Part shown: one piece after another, positions 1-8,682 of the stretch
Layout of the letters: every line of letters starts with the position of its first letter
Numbering within the stretch: position 1 is the stretch's first letter
Assembly: GCA_023229845.1 (NCBI GenBank)
Contig: JALNYK010000013.1
Span: 14,628 to 78,627, forward strand
DNA: 64,000 bases
Direction of reading: 5' to 3'
Origin: Gallionella sp.
Lineage (GTDB): Bacteria > Pseudomonadota > Gammaproteobacteria > Burkholderiales > Gallionellaceae
Position numbers and translations under genes: made by a program
Notes under the pieces: model-generated
What the model saw: only the letters and a program-made list of their open reading frames with translations
Databases searched by the model: none
Told to the model about the DNA's origin: nothing

Positions 1-408
1 CGCACCGCGCTCGACAAGGAAGCCATGCTGGATGGATGCAAGGTGCTGCTGGTGGACGACGATATGCGCAACATCTTCTCCCTCTCCAGCATCCTCGCGG
101 AAAGGAACATGCAGGTGATCGAGGCGGAAAACGGCCATGAGGCGCTCGCGCGGCTGGACGAGCATCCCGATGTGGCGATCGTACTGATGGACATCATGAT
201 GCCGGAGATGGACGGCTACACGGCGATGCGCGAGATCCGCAAGAATCTGCGCCTAGCGGACATGCCCATCATCGCGATGACCGCCAAGGCACTGAAAGGC
301 GATCACGAGAAGTGCATAGCGGCGGGCGCGAGCGACTATATCGCCAAGCCGGTCGAGGTGGAGAAACTCTTCTCGTTGATGCGCGTCTGGACCTATCAAT
401 CGGCTTGA
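1..408 (+). CDS. Receiver domain, C-terminal end of a larger protein cut by the window edge
   Basis: This is a CheY-like phosphoacceptor receiver domain. The acidic pair follows VLLVD near the start, the phosphorylatable Asp lies in VLMDIMMPEMDG, and the conserved Thr and Lys are in AMTA and AKPVE. The first ATG is at 25, but the frame is open back to base 1 (R-T-A-L-D-K-E-A) and no ribosome site precedes that ATG. I therefore read it as the C-terminal receiver of a hybrid kinase or multi-receiver protein that starts upstream. It ends 10 bases before cheR, so it probably belongs to the same operon. Its output is unknown from this window. Confidence 0.85.
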   Translation, partial: RTALDKEAMLDGCKVLLVDDDMRNIFSLSSILAERNMQVIEAENGHEALARLDEHPDVAIVLMDIMMPEMDGYTAMREIRKNLRLADMPIIAMTAKALKGDHEKCIAAGASDYIAKPVEVEKLFSLMRVWTYQSA

Positions 409-418
409 GCACCCCGCG

Positions 419-1273
419 ATGAAAACTGTCGATGTGGAAGACCTGGAAATCCGGCTGCTGCTGGAGGGCGTGCAGCATGTCTACGGTTATGACTTCCGGG
501 AGTATGCCGCCTCCTCGATCAAGCGCAGGCTGACCCACTGGCTGGCCGAATCGGAGTTCGACACGTTTTCTGAGGCGCAGTCGCAACTGCTGCGCGACCG
601 CAGCCTGTTCGAAAACCTGCTGCGCGGCATCACCGTCAACGTCACCGAAATGTTCCGCGACCCGGCTTTCTTCAAGGTCGTACGCGAACAGGTGGTTCCC
701 TTCCTTAAGACTTATCCTTTCGTGAAGATCTGGCATGCCGGTTGCGCCAGCGGCGAGGAAGCCTATTCCATGGCGATCCTGCTCAACGAGGAGGGTATGG
801 AAGATCGCTACCGGATATATGCGACGGATATCAACGAGACCGTGCTGCACAAGGCGGAAGAAGGCGTGATGCCGCTCGCCGAAATGCAGCGCTTTACGCG
901 GAACTACCAGAAGAGCGGCGGCGCCGCTTCCTTTGCCAACTACTACACCGCCCGCTACGACCGTGCCGTCCTTTCCCCCGCGCTGAAAAAAAACATCGTC
1001 TTCGCACCGCACAACCTGGCGACCGACGCGGCCTTCGGAGAAATGAACATGATCCTGTGCCGCAACGTGATGATCTATTTCAAGCACTCGCTCAAGGAGC
1101 GCTGCCTCGAACTCTTCGACGGCAGCTTGTCGGCGGGCGGATTCCTCTGTCTCGGGCTCAAGGAAACGCTGGAAAGAAAGAAGATCGGCGAAGCGTATGA
1201 GGAGCTGGCGCCGCCCATGCGCATTTACCGGAAGGGCTATGCGGCGGAGACACTGCGGAATGGGAGGGGCTGA
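419..1273 (+). CDS. cheR: CheR-type protein-glutamate O-methyltransferase
   Basis: It transfers methyl groups from S-adenosylmethionine to glutamates of chemoreceptors or similar signalling proteins. The 284 residues show the CheR plan: an N-terminal helical domain (about 1-75), then a Rossmann methyltransferase fold. The SAM-binding motif HAGCASGEE is at 106-114, and the late CheR motif LCRNVMIYF is near residue 215. The stop overlaps the start of the next gene (TGATG), which indicates translational coupling with the hybrid kinase. No cheB is visible downstream; it may lie upstream of the window. CheR proteins in such kinase operons often serve non-flagellar sensory pathways, which is an inference here. 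Confidence 0.9.
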   Translation: MKTVDVEDLEIRLLLEGVQHVYGYDFREYAASSIKRRLTHWLAESEFDTFSEAQSQLLRDRSLFENLLRGITVNVTEMFRDPAFFKVVREQVVPFLKTYPFVKIWHAGCASGEEAYSMAILLNEEGMEDRYRIYATDINETVLHKAEEGVMPLAEMQRFTRNYQKSGGAASFANYYTARYDRAVLSPALKKNIVFAPHNLATDAAFGEMNMILCRNVMIYFKHSLKERCLELFDGSLSAGGFLCLGLKETLERKKIGEAYEELAPPMRIYRKGYAAETLRNGRG

Positions 1274-3168
1274 TGTCTGACAGAGTCGCTATCCTGCTGG
1301 TCGATGACCGTCCCGGAAATCTGGTGGCGCTTGAGGCCGTGCTGAATGGCCTGAAGATAGATCTGGTAAAAGCCATGTCGGGGGATGAGGCGCTCCGACT
1401 CACCCTGAGACAGGATTTCGCACTGGTGCTACTGGATGTGCAAATGCCCGGCATGAGCGGGTTCGAGATGGCGGAACTGATGCGCGCCAATCCCAAGACC
1501 AGGCATTTGCCCATCATCTTCGTCACGGCGGGGATGAAGGATGCGCAGCTTCAGTTCAAGGGTTACGAACTGGGCGCCGTGGACTACCTGATAAAGCCCT
1601 TCGAACCGCATGTGCTGCAAAGCAAGGTAAAGGTCTTTTGCGAACTCTATCGCCAGCGCCGCCGGCTCGAACGCACCCATCAGGAATCGTTGATCAATGC
1701 GATGCGCGAAGGCTTTGCGCATTGCAAGATGTTGTATGAGGACAGGCAGCCGGTGGACTTTGTCCTTACCGAGGTAAACACCGCATTCGAACAGCTGTCC
1801 GGATTGAAGAATGTCGAAGGCAGGAGAGTCAGTGAGATCCTTCCTGGTATACGGGAGTCCAATCCGGAGTTGTTCGAGATATTCGGCAAGGTCGCAGCCA
1901 CTGGCAATCCGGAATTGTTCGAGACTTATGTGAAGCCATTGGACAGATGGTTTTCAGTCTCCGTTTACAGCACGGAAAAAGAACATTTCGTCGCCGTGTT
2001 TCAGAACATCACCGAACGCAAGCAAGCCGAAGACGAACTGCGCGCCGCCAAAGCTGAAGCCGAACGCGCCAATAACGCCAAGTCCCGTTTCCTTGCCGCA
2101 GCGAGCCACGATCTGCGGCAACCGCTCTCATCTCTCTCGCTCTATGTCGAATCGCTGGGAGCCCAGCTCGAACCTTCAGACAGCCGGCTGCTGACGAACA
2201 TGAAAGATTGCGTAGCCAACCTGAGCGAAATGCTTTCGAAGCTGCTGGATTTGTCGAAGCTGGATGCCGGTGTGGTCACGCCACACATCGGCGACTTTGC
2301 ACTCGAAACGATATTCGCCAAAGTCGCGTCATCCCATGCCCCGGAAGCAAACGAGAAAGGGCTGACATTGCGCTTCCGCGCAACCCGCCTGATCGGACAT
2401 ACGGATCCGGTGTTGCTCCAGTGCATTGTCGGGAATCTGGTTTCCAACGCTATCCGTTACACCGCACGGGGCGGAGTATTGCTTGGATGCCGGCGGCGGC
2501 AGGGCAAGATGTGGATAGAGGTTTGGGATACCGGTATCGGAATCCCTGCAGACAAGACCGGTGAGATATTCGAGGAATTCAAGCAACTCGATAATCAGGA
2601 GCGAAACCAGTTGAAGGGTTCCGGGCTCGGTCTGGCCATTGTCGCCAAGAAAACTGCCTTATTGGGGCTGCAAGTCCAGGTGCGCTCACGGATGGGTAAG
2701 GGCACGGTGTTTGCAGTCGAGTTACCGGTTGGTCAGGGCGCCATCGAGACGGTCGCCAATCGTCGAGTCGCCCGCCAACCGCGGCGCATTGCGCTGGTCG
2801 AAGACAATGTCCACGTCAGGGAATCGCTGGTTTTCGCGCTGGAATGCGGGGGCCATCATATCGTTGCCGCATCGACAGGCCAGGAACTGCTTGCGCTCCT
2901 CGACGGGCATCCGCCCGAAATCCTGATTTCCGATTACCGGCTTGCCGAGCAGATAACCGGCCTGGACGTCATCCTGTCGGTCAGAGCCGCCTTCGGCAGC
3001 AGACTGCCCGCCATACTCATCACCGGCGACACTGCACCGGCAGTCATGCGCAAGATGCTCGACCATGAAGTGTGTGTCGTGCATAAACCGATGCAACTTG
3101 AAACATTGGAGGCTTGCATCGCGGAATTGACGAATACGGGGCTTGCCATCATGCCCTCGAGCGCATAG
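1273..3168 (+). CDS. Hybrid sensor histidine kinase, receiver-PAS-HisKA-HATPase-receiver
   Basis: This is a soluble phosphorelay kinase of 631 residues with no membrane segment. Domains in order: an N-terminal receiver (about 1-125, phospho-Asp in LLDVQMPGMSG); a PAS-like sensor region (about 140-250); a HisKA domain with the phosphorylated His at about 279 in AASHDLRQPL; a HATPase domain with NLVSNAIRYT, DTGIGIP and GSGLGLAI; and a C-terminal receiver (from about 500, phospho-Asp in LISDYRL). Because a receiver precedes the kinase, its activity is probably set by another kinase, plausibly the truncated protein at the window start. It overlaps cheR by one base. Confidence 0.9.
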   Translation: MSDRVAILLVDDRPGNLVALEAVLNGLKIDLVKAMSGDEALRLTLRQDFALVLLDVQMPGMSGFEMAELMRANPKTRHLPIIFVTAGMKDAQLQFKGYELGAVDYLIKPFEPHVLQSKVKVFCELYRQRRRLERTHQESLINAMREGFAHCKMLYEDRQPVDFVLTEVNTAFEQLSGLKNVEGRRVSEILPGIRESNPELFEIFGKVAATGNPELFETYVKPLDRWFSVSVYSTEKEHFVAVFQNITERKQAEDELRAAKAEAERANNAKSRFLAAASHDLRQPLSSLSLYVESLGAQLEPSDSRLLTNMKDCVANLSEMLSKLLDLSKLDAGVVTPHIGDFALETIFAKVASSHAPEANEKGLTLRFRATRLIGHTDPVLLQCIVGNLVSNAIRYTARGGVLLGCRRRQGKMWIEVWDTGIGIPADKTGEIFEEFKQLDNQERNQLKGSGLGLAIVAKKTALLGLQVQVRSRMGKGTVFAVELPVGQGAIETVANRRVARQPRRIALVEDNVHVRESLVFALECGGHHIVAASTGQELLALLDGHPPEILISDYRLAEQITGLDVILSVRAAFGSRLPAILITGDTAPAVMRKMLDHEVCVVHKPMQLETLEACIAELTNTGLAIMPSSA

Positions 3169-3365
3169 TTCAGGCTGAGGGGCTTGAATACCGGCATGGC
3201 TCCCGGCCCTATTTTGTGCATCGCAGCGATCACGCCTGCACGCAGGCACAGCCTTGGTGCACCTCCGCGCCTGAATTTCAGATAAGCAACTGATCGGACG
3301 AGGATTCTGTTCGCTGGCATTGCTCTTGCTTCAGTGTTGTCTTTGACACAAATTGGAGCGCGAGT

Positions 3366-5513
3366 ATGTTGAAAAGCCAACAAATGAATCTGTCAGACAG
3401 CGAGAGGGCGTGGCTGCCTTGGTCCGGTCGGACGGGTCGATTGGCGATGGGTTGGGCCTGTCATCTGAACAAATGGCGTTACTCCATACTCGAGGAGATA
3501 TTCGAGACGATCGCGACCACGCGGGTGCGCATCCTGACGGAGTGGACCGAGCAGCAGTGGTCGTTCCTGTCCGGGATGTCGCAGCAGGTGGCGCACGACT
3601 GGCCGAAGTTTGATGCGGAGATGCTCGCTGAAAATCTGCGTCTGGCGGGAGATTTCTCGGAGCTGTTCGTGATCGACGCCAAGGGAAAGACGCTGCATTC
3701 GACCTTCCGGGGCAGGGTGGGGAAAACGGATCTCGATGCGAAGGCGGTGGCCAGGGGGCTGGAGCAGCAGTTCCTGCATGGCCCGTATGTCGATGCAGCG
3801 ACGCAGGCCATCGGGGCATCCAGTTCGCGCTTCCACGATGCGGTCACGCTGATGTTCTATCTGCCGCTACGCAAGGACGGTGTGTTGCTGGGCGCGGTCT
3901 GCGGGCGCGTGCCTAACGATGTGCTGGGCGACCTGATTCAGCGCGAGGCCGGGCATATCTTCCACGAGTCCGGGGATAACTACCTGTTCATGGTGAAGCC
4001 GGGATTCGACCGCAACATCCAGCCCGGCACGGCGTTGTCGCGTTCGCGCTTCGAGGACGCCACGTTCAGCATGGGCGACAACCTGAAGCAGGGCGTGCGC
4101 ACCGAGTTCGGCACCGTGTCGGTCCGGAACCATACAGAGTTCGAACTGGTGTTCAACGACCCGGCCACCGGCCGGCTGCATCCCGGCGTGCGCGAGACCA
4201 TAGTGCGCGGCCAGAACACCTTCGTCACCTATCCCGGCTATTCCGACTACCGCCATATTCCGGTGATAGGCAAGGGCATCACCTTCGCGCTGCCCGGCTC
4301 GCCGGATGTCTGGGGCATGATGTGCGAGGCCGACCTCGAAGAGGTGTACCGCTTCCGCACGCTGAATTTCCGGATGCTCTCGGTCTACCTGACCATGGTC
4401 GCCGTGTTCGCGGCGGTGAGCTTCGGCGTCGCGTTCACGTTCCAGCCGGGTGCGCTGACCATGGCAGCGTTGTGCTGCGCGCTGTTCCTGACCGGCAGCG
4501 TCGCGTTGCAGCGCTATGCCATCCAGCCGGTCTCCACGCGCCTGCGCAACATGGTCATGGTGATACGCAACATCGCGGAAGGCCGCGGCAACCTGTCGCA
4601 ACGTCTGGAACGTCATGATGCCAGCCGCGACGAGGCGGGCGTGCTGGCGCAATGGATCAACAGCCTGATCGACAACATCGACCGCACCGTCGGCAACGTC
4701 CGCCACGGCACGGACGAGATGGCGAACAACCAGTCGCATATGGACACGCGCAACCGGCAGGCGACAAGCGCGACGAACGAGGTGCTGGCCGCAGTGCAGG
4801 ACATCCTGCAAGCGCTGGAAAAGCAGATGAGCGACATCGATCAGGCGACGCAGACCACCAGCGAGATGCGCGGGGCGATGCAGCAGGCGACGGACCGCGC
4901 GCAGGCGCAACTGGCGATGGTGCAGCAACGCACCGGGGCCATACGCGAGTCGATAGGCCAGTCTTCCTCAACGATACGCTCGCTGAGCGATAGCACCGAG
5001 AAGATCGGCGAGATCGCGCAGGTCATCAACGGCATCGCCGACCAGACCAACCTGCTGGCGCTGAATGCGGCCATCGAGGCGGCGCGGGCGGGCGAATTCG
5101 GGCGCGGCTTCTCGGTGGTCGCGGACGAAGTGCGCAAGCTGGCCGAACGCACCAGCGCGGCGACCCACGAGATCAACCAGATGATCTCCGCGGTGCAGGG
5201 CAAGGCCCGCGAAGCCGTGGCTATCATGGAGAGCGGCGCGAGCGGGATGGAAGAAGGGTTGCGACTGGCGGAAGCCTCGGCCTCGGACAACTCCGGGTCG
5301 CAGGAAATCGTCGAGCGCATGTTCGCGACCATACAACAGATCGCCGCGAGCGCCTCCGGCAGCGGCAGCAAGGTGCAGGGCGTGGCCGGGGCCGCCGACC
5401 GGATGAGCGCATCGCTGGGCGAGCTGAATTTCGCGATTGCGGGCAGCCGCGAGGCCGCGCAGAAGCTGCGCCTGCTGGTCAACCAGTTCCAGACCACGGA
5501 TGCAAGGAGCTAA
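3366..5513 (+). CDS. Methyl-accepting chemotaxis protein with an N-terminal soluble sensor
   Basis: This is a chemoreceptor of 715 residues. The signalling tip DQTNLLALNAAIEAARAGE lies at about 559-577, inside a long coiled coil. A HAMP-like segment follows two adjacent hydrophobic helices (about 338-357 and 362-382). The first 335 residues look like a Cache/PDC-type ligand domain (ELFVIDAKGKTLHST, YLPLRKDGVLLGAVCG). No hydrophobic segment precedes this sensor, so it would lie on the cytoplasmic side, unlike ordinary transmembrane Cache receptors. The ATG at 3366 has GGAG at 3355-3358. The 197 bases upstream (3169-3365) hold nothing I recognise. The receptor is followed one base after its stop by an EAL gene. 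Confidence 0.9.
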   Translation: MLKSQQMNLSDSERAWLPWSGRTGRLAMGWACHLNKWRYSILEEIFETIATTRVRILTEWTEQQWSFLSGMSQQVAHDWPKFDAEMLAENLRLAGDFSELFVIDAKGKTLHSTFRGRVGKTDLDAKAVARGLEQQFLHGPYVDAATQAIGASSSRFHDAVTLMFYLPLRKDGVLLGAVCGRVPNDVLGDLIQREAGHIFHESGDNYLFMVKPGFDRNIQPGTALSRSRFEDATFSMGDNLKQGVRTEFGTVSVRNHTEFELVFNDPATGRLHPGVRETIVRGQNTFVTYPGYSDYRHIPVIGKGITFALPGSPDVWGMMCEADLEEVYRFRTLNFRMLSVYLTMVAVFAAVSFGVAFTFQPGALTMAALCCALFLTGSVALQRYAIQPVSTRLRNMVMVIRNIAEGRGNLSQRLERHDASRDEAGVLAQWINSLIDNIDRTVGNVRHGTDEMANNQSHMDTRNRQATSATNEVLAAVQDILQALEKQMSDIDQATQTTSEMRGAMQQATDRAQAQLAMVQQRTGAIRESIGQSSSTIRSLSDSTEKIGEIAQVINGIADQTNLLALNAAIEAARAGEFGRGFSVVADEVRKLAERTSAATHEINQMISAVQGKAREAVAIMESGASGMEEGLRLAEASASDNSGSQEIVERMFATIQQIAASASGSGSKVQGVAGAADRMSASLGELNFAIAGSREAAQKLRLLVNQFQTTDARS

Positions 5514-5514
5514 C

Positions 5515-6762
5515 ATGGATCGCCATGATTTCGATGGGGTGAACGGTCGGGTTCGCGCGGGTGGCGCGGGTGTCATCGGTACGTTCCGGGACTGCACTAT
5601 CGGCAGCGCCTTCCAACCGATATTCAGCCTCTCGCACCGCAATCCGGTGGGCTACGAAGCGCTGTGCCGCGCAAAAAATCCGGATGGTTCGTCCTTGTCG
5701 CCGCTCACGCTGTTCGGACAGTCGTACGGCGAATCCGACGACGTGCTGCTCGACCGTTTGTGTCGCGCGGTGCATGTCCAGAATTTCGCCGCTTATGCGG
5801 ACGACAAATCGTGGATATTCCTGAACGTCAATCCGCTGGTCACCGTGGTGGGCAAAAACTATGGCTCGTTCTTCAGCGAGATGCTGGCGCATCACGGCAT
5901 CTCGCCTAGCCAGGTAGTGATCGAGATCCTCGAACAGAACATCCGCGACGAATCGATACTTTCCGCTGCGGTGAATTATTACAAGGAGCTCGGCTGCCTG
6001 GTCGCCATCGACGATTTCGGCGCATCCCACTCCAACTTCGACCGGGTCTGGCATATCCGGCCCGACATCGTGAAATTCGACCGCTCCATCATCGTGCAGG
6101 CCGAGGCCGATCGCGTGGTGCGCAAGGCGCTGCCCAGCCTGGTGAGCCTGATACAGGAGCTGGATTGCATCGCGCTGATGGAGGGCGTCGAAACGGAGCA
6201 GCAAGCGCTGATCGCCATCGACTCGAACGTCGATCTGGTGCAGGGATACTACTTCGGACACCCGCAAGCCGCGCTGGTCGATCTGTCGGCTAGTGACGAC
6301 AGGCTGACGCAGTTGTGCGGCAAGCACGCCGAATTTTCCGCCGGTAACACCGCGCGCTACCGCGAGACGGTGGGCCGCTGTCTCGCCGAATTCAAGGCGA
6401 TGCTGCGCCGCATCAAGGCCGGGTATGCAACGAACGAGGAAGCCTGCGCCCAATTGCTGATGCTGCCCGATGTGATGCGCATCTATTTGCTTGACGAGGG
6501 CGGACGCCAGATCGGCAGCAACGTCACAGGCGGGCAGGCCGAAGAAGTTGCCGATCCGCGCTACAAGGCCCTGGCCGAGGCGACCGATGCGAACTGGTCG
6601 CGCCGCGATTATTTCAAGCAGGCCATGCTGCATCCCGGGGAGATTCAGGTCACCCGCCCCTACCGCTCGCTGGCCGGCAAGACCCAGTGCATCACGCTTT
6701 CCGTATTGGTCGATACGCCCGTCGGGAAACGGGTCGCCTGTCTGGACCTGGACTGTTCGTGA
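5515..6762 (+). CDS. EAL-domain cyclic di-GMP phosphodiesterase with C-terminal sensor
   Basis: It probably hydrolyses cyclic di-GMP to pGpG. The catalytic set of the EAL family is present: YEALCR, FLNVNP, the metal-binding Glu in IEILEQ, DDFG, the Lys in VKFDRS, EGVET and QGYYFG. The domain takes up about residues 20-265 of 415. The C-terminal 130 residues (RDYFKQAML, VTRPYRS, ITLSVLVDT) resemble the PDC-like sensor domain found behind EAL in YkuI-type proteins. I place the start at 5515 because AAGGAG (5504-5509) lies 5 bases before that ATG; an earlier in-frame start at 5437 would run inside the receptor gene. It is probably co-transcribed with the chemoreceptor. Confidence 0.9.
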   Translation: MDRHDFDGVNGRVRAGGAGVIGTFRDCTIGSAFQPIFSLSHRNPVGYEALCRAKNPDGSSLSPLTLFGQSYGESDDVLLDRLCRAVHVQNFAAYADDKSWIFLNVNPLVTVVGKNYGSFFSEMLAHHGISPSQVVIEILEQNIRDESILSAAVNYYKELGCLVAIDDFGASHSNFDRVWHIRPDIVKFDRSIIVQAEADRVVRKALPSLVSLIQELDCIALMEGVETEQQALIAIDSNVDLVQGYYFGHPQAALVDLSASDDRLTQLCGKHAEFSAGNTARYRETVGRCLAEFKAMLRRIKAGYATNEEACAQLLMLPDVMRIYLLDEGGRQIGSNVTGGQAEEVADPRYKALAEATDANWSRRDYFKQAMLHPGEIQVTRPYRSLAGKTQCITLSVLVDTPVGKRVACLDLDCS

Positions 6763-6769
6763 CGGGGCG

Positions 6770-7729
6770 TTATCCGCCGAACGAATCCGGCATGCTGCTG
6801 CGCGAGAATCCGCTGCGCGAGAAATCCCGGTCGGTGGACATGAAGCGCGACAGCGCCGACTGAGTGGACATGCTGAAGCCGCGGTACAGGTCGACGTCGT
6901 AGTCGGACATGCGGATCACATGGGCGGCGTTGCCGAGTTCGCGGATGAACTCGTCCCAGTTTGCATAGCGTTCGTCCCGGTGTTTCTTCAGTGCGCGGTC
7001 GATCACGTCGATCAGCGCGGGCGGTAGACCTTGGCGGTATTTGCCTATCGGTGTAATCGGGAAGTTCAGGATCGCGATGCGCGCGTCGAATTCGCTGTCG
7101 GCTTCGAAGGTGTGCCTGCCGCTCAACAGGCGGTACAGCACCGCGCCCAGCGAGTAGATGTCGGCGCGTTCGTCCAGCGGTTCCCCATCCAGTTGTTCCG
7201 GTGACATGTAGGCGAGACTGCCTGCGACCATCTCGCCGCTGGTGCCGGTCGAAATCGCGCAGCCGAAATCGGTCAGTTTGGCCTGTCCGTTGGGCATCAT
7301 GATGATGTTTTCCGGCTTCACATCGCGGTGCACCACGCCTTGAGTAGCGATGTACTGCAATGCTTTGGCGACTTGTTCGACGACCGAGATCACGGTGTTC
7401 ACCGGCAGCAAGGTGTCGCCGTGCTGGTGCCGGTCCAGCGGCACGCCCTTGACGTATTCCATCACCACGTAGGGGCCGCTCTTGTCGTCGAGGTGGGCGG
7501 AGAGCAGGCGCACGATGTTCTTGTGATCCAGCTTGCCGACCAATGCGACTTCGTTTGCCATCAGCTTGCGATAGGGCTCGGATTGGCAGGTCTTGCGCAG
7601 TTGTTTGAGTGCGACGGTGACGAACTTCTTTTCCTCTAGGGCCAGAAAAACGTCCGAGCTCGCGCCGGTGCCGATCTGCTCGACGATGGAGTAGTTGCCT
7701 ATGTGGGTTGGTGCGGAAGGAACGGCCAT
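6770..7729 (-). CDS. Serine/threonine protein kinase (Hanks type)
   Basis: This is a soluble eukaryotic-like kinase of 319 residues. The glycine loop GTGASSDVFLA, the ATP-binding Lys in VALKQL, the catalytic loop HRDVKPEN (His at about 134, Asp at 136), the metal-binding DFG, and the MSPEQ/DIYSLG motifs of subdomains VIII-IX are all visible, so it should be active. There is no transmembrane segment or PASTA domain; the C-terminal 60 residues are a short tail rich in Ser and Arg. It converges on the EAL gene with 7 bases between them. Its substrate cannot be told from the sequence. A functional link to the neighbouring signalling genes is only suggested by position. Confidence 0.9.
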   Translation of the reverse strand: MAVPSAPTHIGNYSIVEQIGTGASSDVFLALEEKKFVTVALKQLRKTCQSEPYRKLMANEVALVGKLDHKNIVRLLSAHLDDKSGPYVVMEYVKGVPLDRHQHGDTLLPVNTVISVVEQVAKALQYIATQGVVHRDVKPENIIMMPNGQAKLTDFGCAISTGTSGEMVAGSLAYMSPEQLDGEPLDERADIYSLGAVLYRLLSGRHTFEADSEFDARIAILNFPITPIGKYRQGLPPALIDVIDRALKKHRDERYANWDEFIRELGNAAHVIRMSDYDVDLYRGFSMSTQSALSRFMSTDRDFSRSGFSRSSMPDSFGG

Positions 7730-7794
7730 CCGTAGGGTTTAGCGAATTGAACGGGCTATCCGACAAGCCCGTGCGCAAAAGATTCCATGCGCTG

Positions 7795-8652
7795 CTAACG
7801 AAACACGATGGTCTTGTTGCCGCACACCAGCACGCGGTCTTCCACGTGATAGCGCAGGCCGCGCGACAGCACGGTTTTTTCGATGTCGCGACCGTAGCGC
7901 ACCAGGTCGTCCACCGTGTCGCCGTGGTCGATGCGCACGGTGTCCTGCTCGATGATGGGGCCGGCGTCCAGTTCGTCGGTGACGTAGTGGCAGGTCGCGC
8001 CGATCAGCTTCACGCCGCGCTGATAGGCTTGGTGGTAAGGCTTTGCGCCGACAAACGACGGCAGGAAGCTGTGATGGATGTTGATGACGCGACCCGGATA
8101 GCGCTGGCACAACCAGGGCGGCAGGATCTGCATGAAGCGCGCCAGCACCATTGCGTCGCCGCGGTGCTCTTCGAACAGCGCGGCGATATGCTGGAATGCC
8201 TCCTCCTTGTCGCCGCCCATGTCCACATGGACGAACGGGATGCTGTGCCATTCGACGAAGCTGCGCAGGTCCTCGTGGTTGGAGATCACGCAGGGAATGT
8301 CCACCAGTAGTTCGCCGCTGCGCCAGCGGTGCAGCAGGTCATCTAGGCAGTGGTCCTGCTTGCTGACCAGTACCACCAGCCGCTTCTTGATCGCGGAATC
8401 GTAGAGCTGCCAGTCCATGCCGAACTCCTGCGCCAGCGCGGCGAAGCGGCGGCGGAACTCCTCGGCATCGAACGGCAGCGAATCGGCGCGTATCTCCTGA
8501 CGCATGAAGAAGCGCTGTTCTTCATGCTCGGTGTGGTAGCTCGCCTCGACGATGAAGCCGCCGTGCTGCGCGATGAAGCCGGTGACCGCGGCGATGATGC
8601 CGGAGCGGTCCGGGCAGGAGATGGTCAGGGTGTAGCGGCGAGTGGTAGTCAT
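7795..8652 (-). CDS. purU: Formyltetrahydrofolate deformylase
   Basis: It hydrolyses 10-formyltetrahydrofolate to formate and tetrahydrofolate and so adjusts the one-carbon pool and the formate supply for purine synthesis. The 285-residue length is typical of PurU. An N-terminal ACT domain (about 1-85, beginning YTLTISCPDRSGI) is followed by the formyltransferase fold. The active-site Asn and His lie in NIHHSFLPSF and the catalytic Asp in DELDAGPI. Its ATG lies 30 bases from the stop of the GGDEF gene upstream on the same strand, so the two may share a transcript. Confidence 0.95.
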   Translation of the reverse strand: MTTTRRYTLTISCPDRSGIIAAVTGFIAQHGGFIVEASYHTEHEEQRFFMRQEIRADSLPFDAEEFRRRFAALAQEFGMDWQLYDSAIKKRLVVLVSKQDHCLDDLLHRWRSGELLVDIPCVISNHEDLRSFVEWHSIPFVHVDMGGDKEEAFQHIAALFEEHRGDAMVLARFMQILPPWLCQRYPGRVINIHHSFLPSFVGAKPYHQAYQRGVKLIGATCHYVTDELDAGPIIEQDTVRIDHGDTVDDLVRYGRDIEKTVLSRGLRYHVEDRVLVCGNKTIVFR

Positions 8653-8682
8653 GCGGAGGTATCCTCGATACGGTCGGAAGGT

